This document shows, piece after piece, positions 34,886-43,501 of a DNA stretch of 64,000 nucleotides. The notes beneath the pieces were generated by a model, which saw only the letters and a list, made by a program, of their open reading frames with translations, was not told where the DNA came from and ran no database searches. Both the position numbers and the translations under genes were made by a program. How positions within the stretch are numbered: position 1 is the stretch's first letter; every line of letters begins with the position of its first letter. This DNA comes from Gracilibacillus sp. YIM 98692 (lineage in GTDB: Bacteria; Bacillota; Bacilli; Bacillales; Amphibacillaceae): assembly GCF_010993965.1 (NCBI RefSeq), contig NZ_WIXM01000005.1, positions 62,001-126,000 on the forward strand. Direction: 5' to 3'.

Positions 34886-37810
34886 TTAATTATTTTTATT
34901 AGAACCAAACAATTCGTCTCCTGTTACAATCGCAGGTTTTGGTGCTTCTTTCATGTTATAGCCTAGGAAAAAGCTAGTATGTGGTGGTTGGTTATACGCA
35001 ACATTTTGCCATGCGATTGATAGACGATAAACCGGATCATGCATAAGCGTGTAAATTTTTTCTTCGGTCACATCTGTTGTCGTATAGATTCGTAATTCTT
35101 CGCTATCGGAAGAAGGCCAGATCACTTCTTCACGCCAGTCACCGAAGATATCTGCTTGTAAAGAAGGGTTCCCTTTCGTCCAGTTGCTGGTGCGTGTGCC
35201 TTCAGGAGTTAGTAAATTCACAAGCTTTTCGTTTTCATAATCCCACTTGTCAATTCGACCAACACCATGTGGGTCTGTGTTTGGATCAAAGGTATGATCT
35301 AGCAGTTCGCGACCCAAATCACCATCCCACCAAATAGCGTGGTTGACAGAATTCGGGATCGTATTAGTGATCACTTCTCCGTCTACTGCGTGCAGGCCAG
35401 TTCCATTACTACCATCCCATGACACTGATGCCCAAAATTCAGCACCATCATAGCGTGGGTCAATATCCGCTGCTAAACCTCTTCCGACATCTGCACTAAT
35501 GTCGACACCAAATAATCGTTCTCCTGTTTCTGCATCACGTATACCATATCCGATTGGAATACCTGTACTTTCATGCACTTGATAAATTTCCATACCTGGA
35601 CGATTTGGATCAAGGTCGCTCACATGATTGGCATCTCCATGCCCCCATCCAGTTGTATGAAGACCAGTACCGTCATCATCAACAACCATTGCACCGTAGA
35701 TGATTTCATCTTTTCCATCTTTATCAACATCTGCTACGGCTAAGCTGTGGTTTCCTTGACCAGCATAGTCTTCATTGCCTTCGTCATCACTGTCAAACAC
35801 CCATTCTAGGGTCAACTCGCCATCACGCCAGTTATAGGCAGCAAGAACTGTGCGTGTATAGTACCCCCGTGCCATCACGATACTTGGGCGTTCGCCGTCT
35901 AGGTAGGCAACACCAGCTAAAAATCTGTCAGCACGATTACCATAGTTATCTCCCCAGTCGTTTAAGTTGCCTCTAGGAGGTGTATAATCCGTAGTCGTAA
36001 GGGCTTTGCCTGTTTCACCTTCAAAAACAGTTAAGTATTCAGGACCTTCTAAAATACGACCACTGCTATTACGATAGTCAGCATTAGCATCCCCAATTAC
36101 ATTGCCTTCTCCGTCAATAGTGCCATCTGCTGTTTTTAATACAACCTCAGATTTGCCGTTTCCATCAAAGTCATAGACAAGGAACTGCGTATAGTGAGCA
36201 CCTGCTCGGATATTTCTGCCAAGGTCAAGTCGCCACATTTTGGTGCCATCTAATTTATAAGCATCCAAATAAACATTACCAGTATAACCGGAATGGGAAT
36301 TATCTTTCGAGTTAGATGGATCCCATTTTAAGATGATTTCATATTCGCCGTCTCCATCAAGGTCACCCACACTAGCGTCATTCGCACTATACGTGTAATC
36401 CACTCCATCTGGTGTAGTACCGCCTTCTGGTTTATCTAAAGCAACACTTAAATAATTTTCTGACCAAACATCGACTTCTTTGGTGATTTTTGCGCCGCTT
36501 CCCTTAATAATTCTTACTTGATAAGTAGAATCTTTCGTTCCATTTTCGTCAAAAAAGTTGGAGCTATTTTCAATAGGTTTCTTATTAATTTGTCTTCCAT
36601 CTCGGAATACATTGAATTTCACATCGTCTGGATCTGTTCCAAGCACCTTCCAACCGACATACACACCATCGTCAGATTCAACTGCGACTAGTGCACGGTC
36701 TAATTGTTCCATTTGACGTTTTTGCACTTCTGTTACGGGCGATTCTATCACATCAGATGCTTCTGAAATGCCACCTTCGTTCACGGCACGAACCTGATAA
36801 TAATAATGGTGATAAGTTAAAATGGTGTCATCGATAAAACTTGTATCTGTTGTGGTGGCAATTTTATCAAAGGTAACCGAACCTTCTGGATACTCATCCG
36901 GATTATATTTGGAGCGATAAATATAATAAAGACTTGCATCGTCCACCGCATCCCAATCTAACGTAACGTTATTTAGTTCAGCATTTGTTACAGATAGATT
37001 CGACGGCGCTTCTGGAGCGACCACTTCCTCATTTATGATCGTAGCTGTTACCTCATTGCTTTTTTCGGATTCGATGCCAGACGGGTGTACAAGTGTAACA
37101 GCATAGGTATAGCTGTAACCTAATTCCACCGTCGTATCTACATAGCCTGCATCCGTTGTATCATCTAGCTTTTCAAATGTTTCCTCTGACTCGCCTTTGC
37201 GGTAGATGTTGTAATGACCTGCATTTGGATCGTCATCCCATGCTAAGGTCACTTCACTGTCAGGCGTAAAAGTAATGGAATCAATTGCCAGACTGTCTAT
37301 GTTGGTCATCGGAACAATCTCTAATCCATTAATACGTCCATTTTCTCCAATGTCTATGACAAGCTGCTCATCTGTTACCGTAAGATTTGTAGTGAGTTCT
37401 GAATATTCCCCTGCACTAGATGTAATATTGCCGTAATCTTCTCCATTGATGGCAAAACTGGAGCGATTAAATGCAATATCATCTCCTGCTATGATGCGTA
37501 CGAAATACTCCCCATTTGGTATATCTAGAGTAAAGGAGTAATCTCCATCAATAACAAAATCACGGCGTACATCATCTGGGTTTCCGCGATCACGAGTAGC
37601 AGTAGACTTACTTAAGCCGTATCCTCTTTCCTCGTCATAAATGAGAGTATTTGATACCTGAGTATAACCATCTGCGACTGGACTATCCTCAGTACCAAAG
37701 TCAAATAGAAAACTATCATCTGTCTCTGCCTGAACTGTATGAAGCGCATGTTGTGGTAAAAGACTAAAAGTAAGAATAGCGATTAGAAATACAGACAATC
37801 TCTTCTTCAA
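34886..37810 (-). CDS. Secreted multidomain rhamnogalacturonan lyase, PL11
   Basis: Extracellular lyase of 974 residues. Signal peptide (cleavage near VQA, residue 28), then a malectin-like carbohydrate-binding domain (about 32-170, FDFGTEDSPV start, DIGENGRINGLEIVP end), two fibronectin type III domains (about 175-270 and 270-365), and a PL11 beta-propeller from about 370 (EQLDRALVAV, DLDGDGEYE, DFDGNGKSE, GTRTSNWTKGNPS, FGDWREE). It starts at TTG 37810 with AAGGAGG 10 nt upstream; the closer ATG is out of frame. A perfect cre box lies upstream. Works with the other PL11 and the ABC importer that follows on the other strand. Confidence 0.92.
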   Translation of the reverse strand: MKKRLSVFLIAILTFSLLPQHALHTVQAETDDSFLFDFGTEDSPVADGYTQVSNTLIYDEERGYGLSKSTATRDRGNPDDVRRDFVIDGDYSFTLDIPNGEYFVRIIAGDDIAFNRSSFAINGEDYGNITSSAGEYSELTTNLTVTDEQLVIDIGENGRINGLEIVPMTNIDSLAIDSITFTPDSEVTLAWDDDPNAGHYNIYRKGESEETFEKLDDTTDAGYVDTTVELGYSYTYAVTLVHPSGIESEKSNEVTATIINEEVVAPEAPSNLSVTNAELNNVTLDWDAVDDASLYYIYRSKYNPDEYPEGSVTFDKIATTTDTSFIDDTILTYHHYYYQVRAVNEGGISEASDVIESPVTEVQKRQMEQLDRALVAVESDDGVYVGWKVLGTDPDDVKFNVFRDGRQINKKPIENSSNFFDENGTKDSTYQVRIIKGSGAKITKEVDVWSENYLSVALDKPEGGTTPDGVDYTYSANDASVGDLDGDGEYEIILKWDPSNSKDNSHSGYTGNVYLDAYKLDGTKMWRLDLGRNIRAGAHYTQFLVYDFDGNGKSEVVLKTADGTIDGEGNVIGDANADYRNSSGRILEGPEYLTVFEGETGKALTTTDYTPPRGNLNDWGDNYGNRADRFLAGVAYLDGERPSIVMARGYYTRTVLAAYNWRDGELTLEWVFDSDDEGNEDYAGQGNHSLAVADVDKDGKDEIIYGAMVVDDDGTGLHTTGWGHGDANHVSDLDPNRPGMEIYQVHESTGIPIGYGIRDAETGERLFGVDISADVGRGLAADIDPRYDGAEFWASVSWDGSNGTGLHAVDGEVITNTIPNSVNHAIWWDGDLGRELLDHTFDPNTDPHGVGRIDKWDYENEKLVNLLTPEGTRTSNWTKGNPSLQADIFGDWREEVIWPSSDSEELRIYTTTDVTEEKIYTLMHDPVYRLSIAWQNVAYNQPPHTSFFLGYNMKEAPKPAIVTGDELFGSNKNN

Positions 37811-37838
37811 AATGCATAATCCTCCTTTTATTTGATTT

Positions 37839-37889
37839 TTACGTTGTCGTTTGTGGTGACCTTGGTGTCGGAGAAAATTTTGATGGCAT
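37839..37889 (-). other. Sixteen-codon leader ORF upstream of the PL11 gene
   Basis: Minus-strand ATG 37889 overlaps a full-length ribosome-site match (TAAGGAGGTGAT) and opens 16 codons rich in P, S and T, ending TAA at 37839, 28 bp ahead of the lyase start. The spacing is short for efficient initiation, so it may be a regulatory leader or a chance frame. Confidence 0.3.
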
Positions 37890-37927
37890 CACCTCCTTAA
37901 AGGAAGTTTTGGTTGTTTTGGAATTAT

Positions 37928-37941
37928 TGATAACGTTTACA
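37928..37941 (-). promoter_or_regulatory. cre box upstream of the second PL11 gene
   Basis: Minus-strand TGTAAACGTTATCA matches TGWAANCGNTNWCA at every position. CcpA repression of the lyase is expected. Confidence 0.75.
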
Positions 37942-37984
37942 TGATTGGAGTTTTAGTAGTAGTTTCTAGGTAGTGGATAAAGAA

Positions 37985-38155
37985 GACATAGTTTATCACG
38001 GTGAACAATCGTCCGTAATCCCCCACTTCAAGACTTAGAATAATGAAAAAAAGAATAAGTGGAGAACAACGGACGCTAGCACCCCGATAAGTTTCGCTAA
38101 CCATCAGTTGGGATGAAGCCCCCCACTGATGGAAGTCTCACTTTATCTGATTATT
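37985..38155 (+). ncRNA. Orphan structured element resembling an IS200/IS605-type RNA end
   Basis: No protein is encoded. Nested stems are visible: CGTCCGT (38010-38016) pairs with ACGGACG (38069-38075), enclosing CCACTT (38023-38028) with AAGTGG (38057-38062); then CCATCAGT (38101-38108) pairs with ACTGATGG (38125-38132), extended by GGG/CCC. TTTATC occurs near both ends (37992 and 38143). This layout and the sequence flavour resemble the right end/guide-RNA part of IS605-group elements that usually follow tnpB, but no tnpB is present. Family call is from memory and tentative. Confidence 0.4.
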
Positions 38156-38370
38156 ATGGCAAGATGTGAAGTGATCGTCAACAAAATGTCTATTTTTTGA
38201 ACAAAAATGCCGGATATTTGATGGGGAAGAGATTTTGTGTATAAAAAGTAGAGTGGATTTCCTATAAATGACTCCGGATAAATCAATGATTCATCTCTTT
38301 TTTTAAAAAAGGTCAATTTTATATCCCTTATCCGTCAATTTCATTCACTAAAAAAGATAGCACTTACATT

Positions 38371-38393
38371 TATAATGTAGGAAAGCGATTACA
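38371..38393 (+). promoter_or_regulatory. Promoter -10 and cre box of the ABC operon
   Basis: TATAAT at 38371-38376 is followed at once by GGAAAGCGATTACA (38380-38393), matching cre in 13 of 14 positions and overlapping the expected start site. No good -35 is found, which fits need for an activator such as the nearby response regulator. Confidence 0.6.
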
Positions 38394-38419
38394 AAAACAG
38401 AAGAGGTGGTGCTACAAAG

Positions 38420-39367
38420 ATGAGTTCATATGCAGAAAATAAAAAGGTGGATGTGCAAACAGGAAAAGAGCAGGCAATGGCTTCCAAAAGAAAGGCAAAG
38501 TTAAAGAAAATTTTATCTTATACTGCCTTTGTCGGCCCTGCACTTCTATTCTTTTTAATTATTCAAATTGCGCCTTTTTTCATGGGGGTATATTACTCCT
38601 TTACATCATGGAATGGGGTGAGTGCAGCTGTTGAATGGGTAGGCTTTGATAACTATATTAAAATTTTTACGGATGATCAAAATTTTTATAATTCCTTCCT
38701 TTTTACAACAAAATTTATGTTTGCAGCTGTTATTATTAGTAATGTAACGGGTTTTGGGCTTGCGTTGATATTAAACACAGCGTTAAAGACAAGAAACATT
38801 TTAAGGACAGTATTCTTTATACCAAATGTAATAGGCGGACTGTTACTCGGTTTTATTTGGCAGTTTATCTTTGTGAAAGGATTTGCTTCTATTGGCGATT
38901 TAACGGGCCTTCCTTTTTTTCAACAACCTTGGTTAGGGACAGAGGATACGGCTTTTTGGGGGATTGTGATCGTATTTGCTTGGCAAATTAGTGGATATAT
39001 GATGGTTATTTATATTGCAGCCTTACAAGGAGTGGACAACTCACTTTTAGAAGCTGCTAAAATCGATGGTGCATCTTATTTGAAAGTGTTAACGAGAATT
39101 ATTATTCCATTAATTTTACCAGCTTTTACAATTTGTTTCTTTTTAACGATCTCTATGGCATTTAAGATCTTTGATTTAAATATTTCATTGACAGGCGGCG
39201 GTCCATTTAATTCTACAGAATCTGTTGCAATTAATATTTATCAAGAAGCGTTTACCAATAATAGATACGGTCTTGGAACGGCGAAATCTATTTTATTTTT
39301 CATCGTGGTTGTCATCTTTACCACATGCCAAGTAATGTTCACAAAGAAAAAGGAGGTAGAAGCATGA
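38420..39367 (+). CDS. Sugar ABC transporter permease, MalF-type
   Basis: Membrane permease of 315 residues with a polar N-terminus of about 30 residues and six helices; EAA loop LEAAKIDGASYLKV followed by IIPLILP. GAGGTGG precedes ATG 38420. First gene of the importer assumed to take up rhamnogalacturonan oligosaccharides made by the flanking lyases. Confidence 0.92.
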   Translation: MSSYAENKKVDVQTGKEQAMASKRKAKLKKILSYTAFVGPALLFFLIIQIAPFFMGVYYSFTSWNGVSAAVEWVGFDNYIKIFTDDQNFYNSFLFTTKFMFAAVIISNVTGFGLALILNTALKTRNILRTVFFIPNVIGGLLLGFIWQFIFVKGFASIGDLTGLPFFQQPWLGTEDTAFWGIVIVFAWQISGYMMVIYIAALQGVDNSLLEAAKIDGASYLKVLTRIIIPLILPAFTICFFLTISMAFKIFDLNISLTGGGPFNSTESVAINIYQEAFTNNRYGLGTAKSILFFIVVVIFTTCQVMFTKKKEVEA

Positions 39368-40194
39368 TAACAGGGAAATATACCAAAAGCACATTTATAA
39401 TAGAAATGATTGCCATTGGTTTAGGTCTACTCTTTCTGGTTCCTTTTTACTTTGTTGTTGTAAACTCTATTAAACCATTCTCAGAGATTTTAATAGATGC
39501 AGCGGCATTACCAAAGGAAATCTTATTTAGTAATTACATGAAAGTCTGGGACATTCTAAATTTTCCAAAGGCATTTCTGAATTCTTTAGTGATTACTGTA
39601 TTCAGCATTGCAGGTATCGTCTTTATTAGTTCTATGGCAGCATGGAAAATGGTCAGAACACCTAATAAATTAAGTAAATTCTTATTTATATTCTTTGTAT
39701 CAGCAATGGTTATCCCATTTCAAACCGTGATGATTCCTCTGATGAAGCTTGGGGGAATGTTAGGAATAATGAATAGTATACATGGCATCATTCTAATGTA
39801 CTTCGGTTTTGGAGTTTCCTTATCTCTATTCTTATTTCATGGTTTCGTGAAAACGATACCAAAGGAGATTGAAGAATCGGCAAGTATTGATGGGGCATCT
39901 GAATTTGGTATCTTTTGGCGAATTGTATTTCCATTACTAAAGCCGATTGCGGTGACTGTAATCATTTTGAATACGCTTTGGATTTGGAATGATTATTTAT
40001 TACCACTTCTTGTGTTACAGGATCCAGAATTAAGAACCATTCCTTTAGCAACAAGCTCATTCTTTGCACAATATACGAAACAGTGGGATATGGGATTAGC
40101 TGCCCTGGTAATGGGGATTGCGCCGATTATTGTCTTCTTCTTATTTTTACAAAAACATATTATCAAAGGGATTGCAGCAGGCTCTATTAAATAA
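39364..40194 (+). CDS. Sugar ABC transporter permease, MalG-type
   Basis: Membrane permease, 276 residues. EAA loop EESASIDGASEFGIF followed by VFPLLKP. The frame opens at 39325, inside the previous gene, but AAAGGAGG lies 8 nt before ATG 39364, which overlaps the upstream stop as ATGA. Partner of the MalF-type permease. Confidence 0.92.
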   Translation: MITGKYTKSTFIIEMIAIGLGLLFLVPFYFVVVNSIKPFSEILIDAAALPKEILFSNYMKVWDILNFPKAFLNSLVITVFSIAGIVFISSMAAWKMVRTPNKLSKFLFIFFVSAMVIPFQTVMIPLMKLGGMLGIMNSIHGIILMYFGFGVSLSLFLFHGFVKTIPKEIEESASIDGASEFGIFWRIVFPLLKPIAVTVIILNTLWIWNDYLLPLLVLQDPELRTIPLATSSFFAQYTKQWDMGLAALVMGIAPIIVFFLFLQKHIIKGIAAGSIK

Positions 40195-40288
40195 GTGGAG
40201 TTAGGGTGAACGTACTAAAGTATATCATTTTTGAGGCCATAAAAAGCTTCAGAAATTTATATAAAAATATCAAGGAGGTCAAAGGAAT

Positions 40289-41611
40289 ATGAAAAAATTT
40301 ATGCTTTTATGTTTATCATTATTATTTGTCGTAGGTATACTGGCAGCTTGTGGAGGTGAGTCAGATGCCTCTTCAGACACGAAAGGTGATACAGGTGAAG
40401 ATTCTGCAAGTGATGAATCAGGTTCTGAAACAACTGGAGACGAAACAGAACAGATTACCTTAGAGTTCTTTAATACGAAAGTGGAAATTCACGATCAAGC
40501 TTTAGAGATGATCGAAAAATTTGAAGAAGAGCACCCAAATATTAAAGTAGAATTAGAATCAGTTGGCGGGGGTGCAGATGGAGATGCCGCATTAAAAGCA
40601 AAATTTGCTTCAGGAGAAGCACCAGATATTTTTACCAATGGTGGTTATAAACAATTGGATCTATGGAAAGAGCATTTAGCTGACTTATCTAATGAACCAT
40701 GGGCAGAACATGTATTGCCATTTGCGAAAGAACCAATGACAGATGAAGATGGGAAGCTTTATGGAAGACCGGTTAACTTAGAAGGATATGGATTTATTTA
40801 TAATAAAGATTTATTTGAACAAGCAGGCATCACTGAAGCTCCTAAAACCATTTCCGAGTTAGAAGAAGCTGTTGAAAAGCTAGAAGCTGCTGGTATTACA
40901 CCATTTGCAGCAGGTTATGGAGAATGGTGGATCATTGGACAACACTTATTGAATGTTCCGTTTGCACAACAGGACGAGCCAGCACAATTTATACAAGATT
41001 TATATGATGGAACTGAAACCTTTGAAGGAAATGAACATTTTGAGAATTTTCAAAAAGTGTTGGATTTAGAAACTCAGTATGGCAATGATAATCCTTTAAC
41101 AACCGATTACAATACGCAAGTGACGTTATTTGCTAGTGGGGAAACAGCAATGCTTCAGCAAGGGAACTGGACAGAAAACATGATATATGAAATAAACCCT
41201 GATATCAATATGGCATTTTTACCAATTCCTTTAAGTGATGATCCCGATTCTAATCGTATCCCGGTAGGTGTTCCTAACAGTTATGTGATCAATAAAAATT
41301 CCGAGCATCTTGAAGAAGCAAAACTCTTTTTAAACTGGATGACCACTTCAGAAACAGGTAAGCATTACATGACAGAAGTGTTTGCATTTATTCCAGCTTT
41401 AGATAATATCGAACCTTCAGGATTAGGGGCATTAGGAAAGTCCATTTTGGAATATTCTAAAGAAGATAAGACGATTCCTTGGACTTGGTTTAGATGGCCA
41501 GAAGGTGCTAATAAGGAATTTGCAGCATCCATCCAAAAATATGTAACAGGCCAAATTGAATATGAGCAAGTATTAGAAGAGTTCCAAGCTACTTGGGATA
41601 ACCTTAAATAA
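40289..41611 (+). CDS. Extracellular sugar-binding lipoprotein of an ABC importer
   Basis: Lipid-anchored binding protein of 440 residues; lipobox LAAC with lipidated C21, then an acidic D/S/E/T-rich linker of about 35 residues. SBP_bac_1 pattern: ITLEFFNTKVE, FASGEAPDIFTNGG, GYGFIYNKDLFEQAG (as landmarks). CAAGGAGG precedes the ATG. It completes the importer with the two permeases upstream; likely ligand is an unsaturated rhamnogalacturonan oligosaccharide, inferred from neighbours. Confidence 0.92.
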   Translation: MKKFMLLCLSLLFVVGILAACGGESDASSDTKGDTGEDSASDESGSETTGDETEQITLEFFNTKVEIHDQALEMIEKFEEEHPNIKVELESVGGGADGDAALKAKFASGEAPDIFTNGGYKQLDLWKEHLADLSNEPWAEHVLPFAKEPMTDEDGKLYGRPVNLEGYGFIYNKDLFEQAGITEAPKTISELEEAVEKLEAAGITPFAAGYGEWWIIGQHLLNVPFAQQDEPAQFIQDLYDGTETFEGNEHFENFQKVLDLETQYGNDNPLTTDYNTQVTLFASGETAMLQQGNWTENMIYEINPDINMAFLPIPLSDDPDSNRIPVGVPNSYVINKNSEHLEEAKLFLNWMTTSETGKHYMTEVFAFIPALDNIEPSGLGALGKSILEYSKEDKTIPWTWFRWPEGANKEFAASIQKYVTGQIEYEQVLEEFQATWDNLK

Positions 41612-41620
41612 TGATTGATA

Positions 41621-41656
41621 GAAAGCATATCTAATGTAGATATGCTTTCTATTTTG
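41621..41656 (+). terminator. Hairpin after the binding-protein gene
   Basis: Twelve-bp perfect stem (41621-41632 with 41638-41649), 5-nt loop, then TATTTTGTCTT. Partial termination before the two-component genes is likely. Confidence 0.75.
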
Positions 41657-41695
41657 TCTTATACTAGTTTTAAAGACAAGATAGGAGGAACCATC

Positions 41696-43501
41696 TTGTT
41701 TAAGACAAGCATTAGAAATAAACTGATTGTTCTATTACTACTTATTACCATCATTCCGTTTGGATCTTCTGTGTTTGTGACTTTCTTTTATACAAAGGAA
41801 ACGTTGACAGAGAAAGCTATTGAGGAAAATAGTAATTTACTATATCAAGGAAAAATCAATATTGAAAATTATTTAAACGAGTTAAATAGTCTTACTTTGA
41901 CCATTTATAATAATCCGGATTTTATGAATCATTTAGCTGCTTCGGATTACCGGACAGATTATATGATGAGAGATGTCTTTAGCAATGTGATGCTTACTAT
42001 TTTGTATGCAAATGAGAGTATCAAGAAAGTGACCATATCTAATCTGAATCAAAACTATCAATTAACGGTTTCGCATAGGTCTAATATTGTGTACTCGACC
42101 ATGGGTATGAATAAAAAGTTAGATGTTTTCACCAAGGCAGAAGAGAGTCTTAATCATTTATATATTGAATCCAACAATCATCTCTTTTCAAACACGAATT
42201 CCTTACATTCGTTTACTTTACACAGAGCTATTGCAAATGTTCCATCGCCTCATATTCTCGGGTATATTTCATTAGAAGTTGATCCTAGTAAACTATCAGA
42301 TCTAAGTAAGCGTCTTTATCATGAACCGACGGAATCGTTAGATATTGTGACTCCAGACGGATCTGTTGTTTTCAGCTCTGATGAGCGGGACTATACAGAA
42401 GAAGAAGCACCATGGAAGGAAGAATTATTAGCCTCTGAAGACGAGAGTGGTGTGCTGAAAAGGGATGATGAAAACTTTCAAGGTGTTATTGTCTATCATC
42501 GAATTTCAAAAGCATTAGGTGACTGGATTTTGATTAAGCGTTTACCGTATACCACGTTGCATCAAAGCGCTTATGATATCGGTTTAATTAATATTGGCTT
42601 TGGTTTAATTGGACTAGCCCTTGTCATTATAGCGACTTTTTTTGTTTCGTTTAAAATTACATCGCCTATTAGAGTGCTTGTTCAGAATATTCAACAAATT
42701 GAAAAAAACAATATTAAAGTAAAATTCGATTCGTTAGGAAACGATGAAATAGGAATACTCGGTGAAAGATTTAAACAGATGATTGAAAGAATCAATCATT
42801 TAATTAATCGGGAGTTTAGATTAGAAATTGAAAACAAAACGAATCAATTAAAAGTGCTGCAATCACAGATCAATCCTCACTTTCTGTATAATGCTTTGCA
42901 ATCAATTGGGACATTAGCTTTGAAAAGCAATGCTCCAAAGGTTTATTCGCTGATTACACAGCTGTCTAAAATTATGAGATATGGAATGGATATGAAAGAA
43001 GATAAAGTTCCTTTAGATAAGGAAGTTCAATATATAAAGTCTTATTTGTTGCTATACCAAGAAAGATTAGGTGATGAGTTCACTTATACGCTGGACTTTG
43101 ATTCTGATGTCATGGATGTCATGGTACCAAAAATGATTCTGCAGCCATTCGTTGAGAATTATTTTAAACATGGTTTCGAATCCTCCGACGATAAGGTTGG
43201 CTACTTACATTTAGAAGGGAAAAAGGAGGAAGATTATCTTATCATTTGTATCCATGATAATGGAAAAGGGATGACGCGAGAGCAAATAGAGGCAGTCAAT
43301 CAATCTTTTCTTGACGAAACCGATATAAAGGATAAAGAACGGACAAATATTGGGTTGAAAAATGTGTACGACCGCCTCAAGTTGAATTATGAAGAACGAG
43401 CCAAACTGCAGCTGCAAAAGCGAGAAACAGGCGGTCTTACTGTGAAAATACGATTACCACTAAATGATGAAGGTGAAAGGTATGAAGTCGATAATCATTG
43501 A
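41696..43501 (+). CDS. Sensor histidine kinase, YesM-like
   Basis: Membrane sensor kinase of 601 residues. Helix 1 (about 10-32), a large external sensing region, helix 2 (about 300-325), HAMP (about 328-380), then a His_kinase domain with the phospho-acceptor in QINPHFLYNALQS and an ATPase domain (GKGMTREQ, NIGLKNVYDRL). The frame opens at 41615, but GGAGG at 41684-41688 selects TTG 41696. Overlaps the response regulator by 20 bp. YesM/YesN of Bacillus subtilis controls rhamnogalacturonan genes, which fits this locus. Confidence 0.9.
   Translation: MFKTSIRNKLIVLLLLITIIPFGSSVFVTFFYTKETLTEKAIEENSNLLYQGKINIENYLNELNSLTLTIYNNPDFMNHLAASDYRTDYMMRDVFSNVMLTILYANESIKKVTISNLNQNYQLTVSHRSNIVYSTMGMNKKLDVFTKAEESLNHLYIESNNHLFSNTNSLHSFTLHRAIANVPSPHILGYISLEVDPSKLSDLSKRLYHEPTESLDIVTPDGSVVFSSDERDYTEEEAPWKEELLASEDESGVLKRDDENFQGVIVYHRISKALGDWILIKRLPYTTLHQSAYDIGLINIGFGLIGLALVIIATFFVSFKITSPIRVLVQNIQQIEKNNIKVKFDSLGNDEIGILGERFKQMIERINHLINREFRLEIENKTNQLKVLQSQINPHFLYNALQSIGTLALKSNAPKVYSLITQLSKIMRYGMDMKEDKVPLDKEVQYIKSYLLLYQERLGDEFTYTLDFDSDVMDVMVPKMILQPFVENYFKHGFESSDDKVGYLHLEGKKEEDYLIICIHDNGKGMTREQIEAVNQSFLDETDIKDKERTNIGLKNVYDRLKLNYEERAKLQLQKRETGGLTVKIRLPLNDEGERYEVDNH

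Noticed and set aside
43140-43190. GGTTTCGAATCC looking like a tRNA T-loop
   Set aside because: It is inside the sensor kinase coding region and no cloverleaf can be drawn around it.
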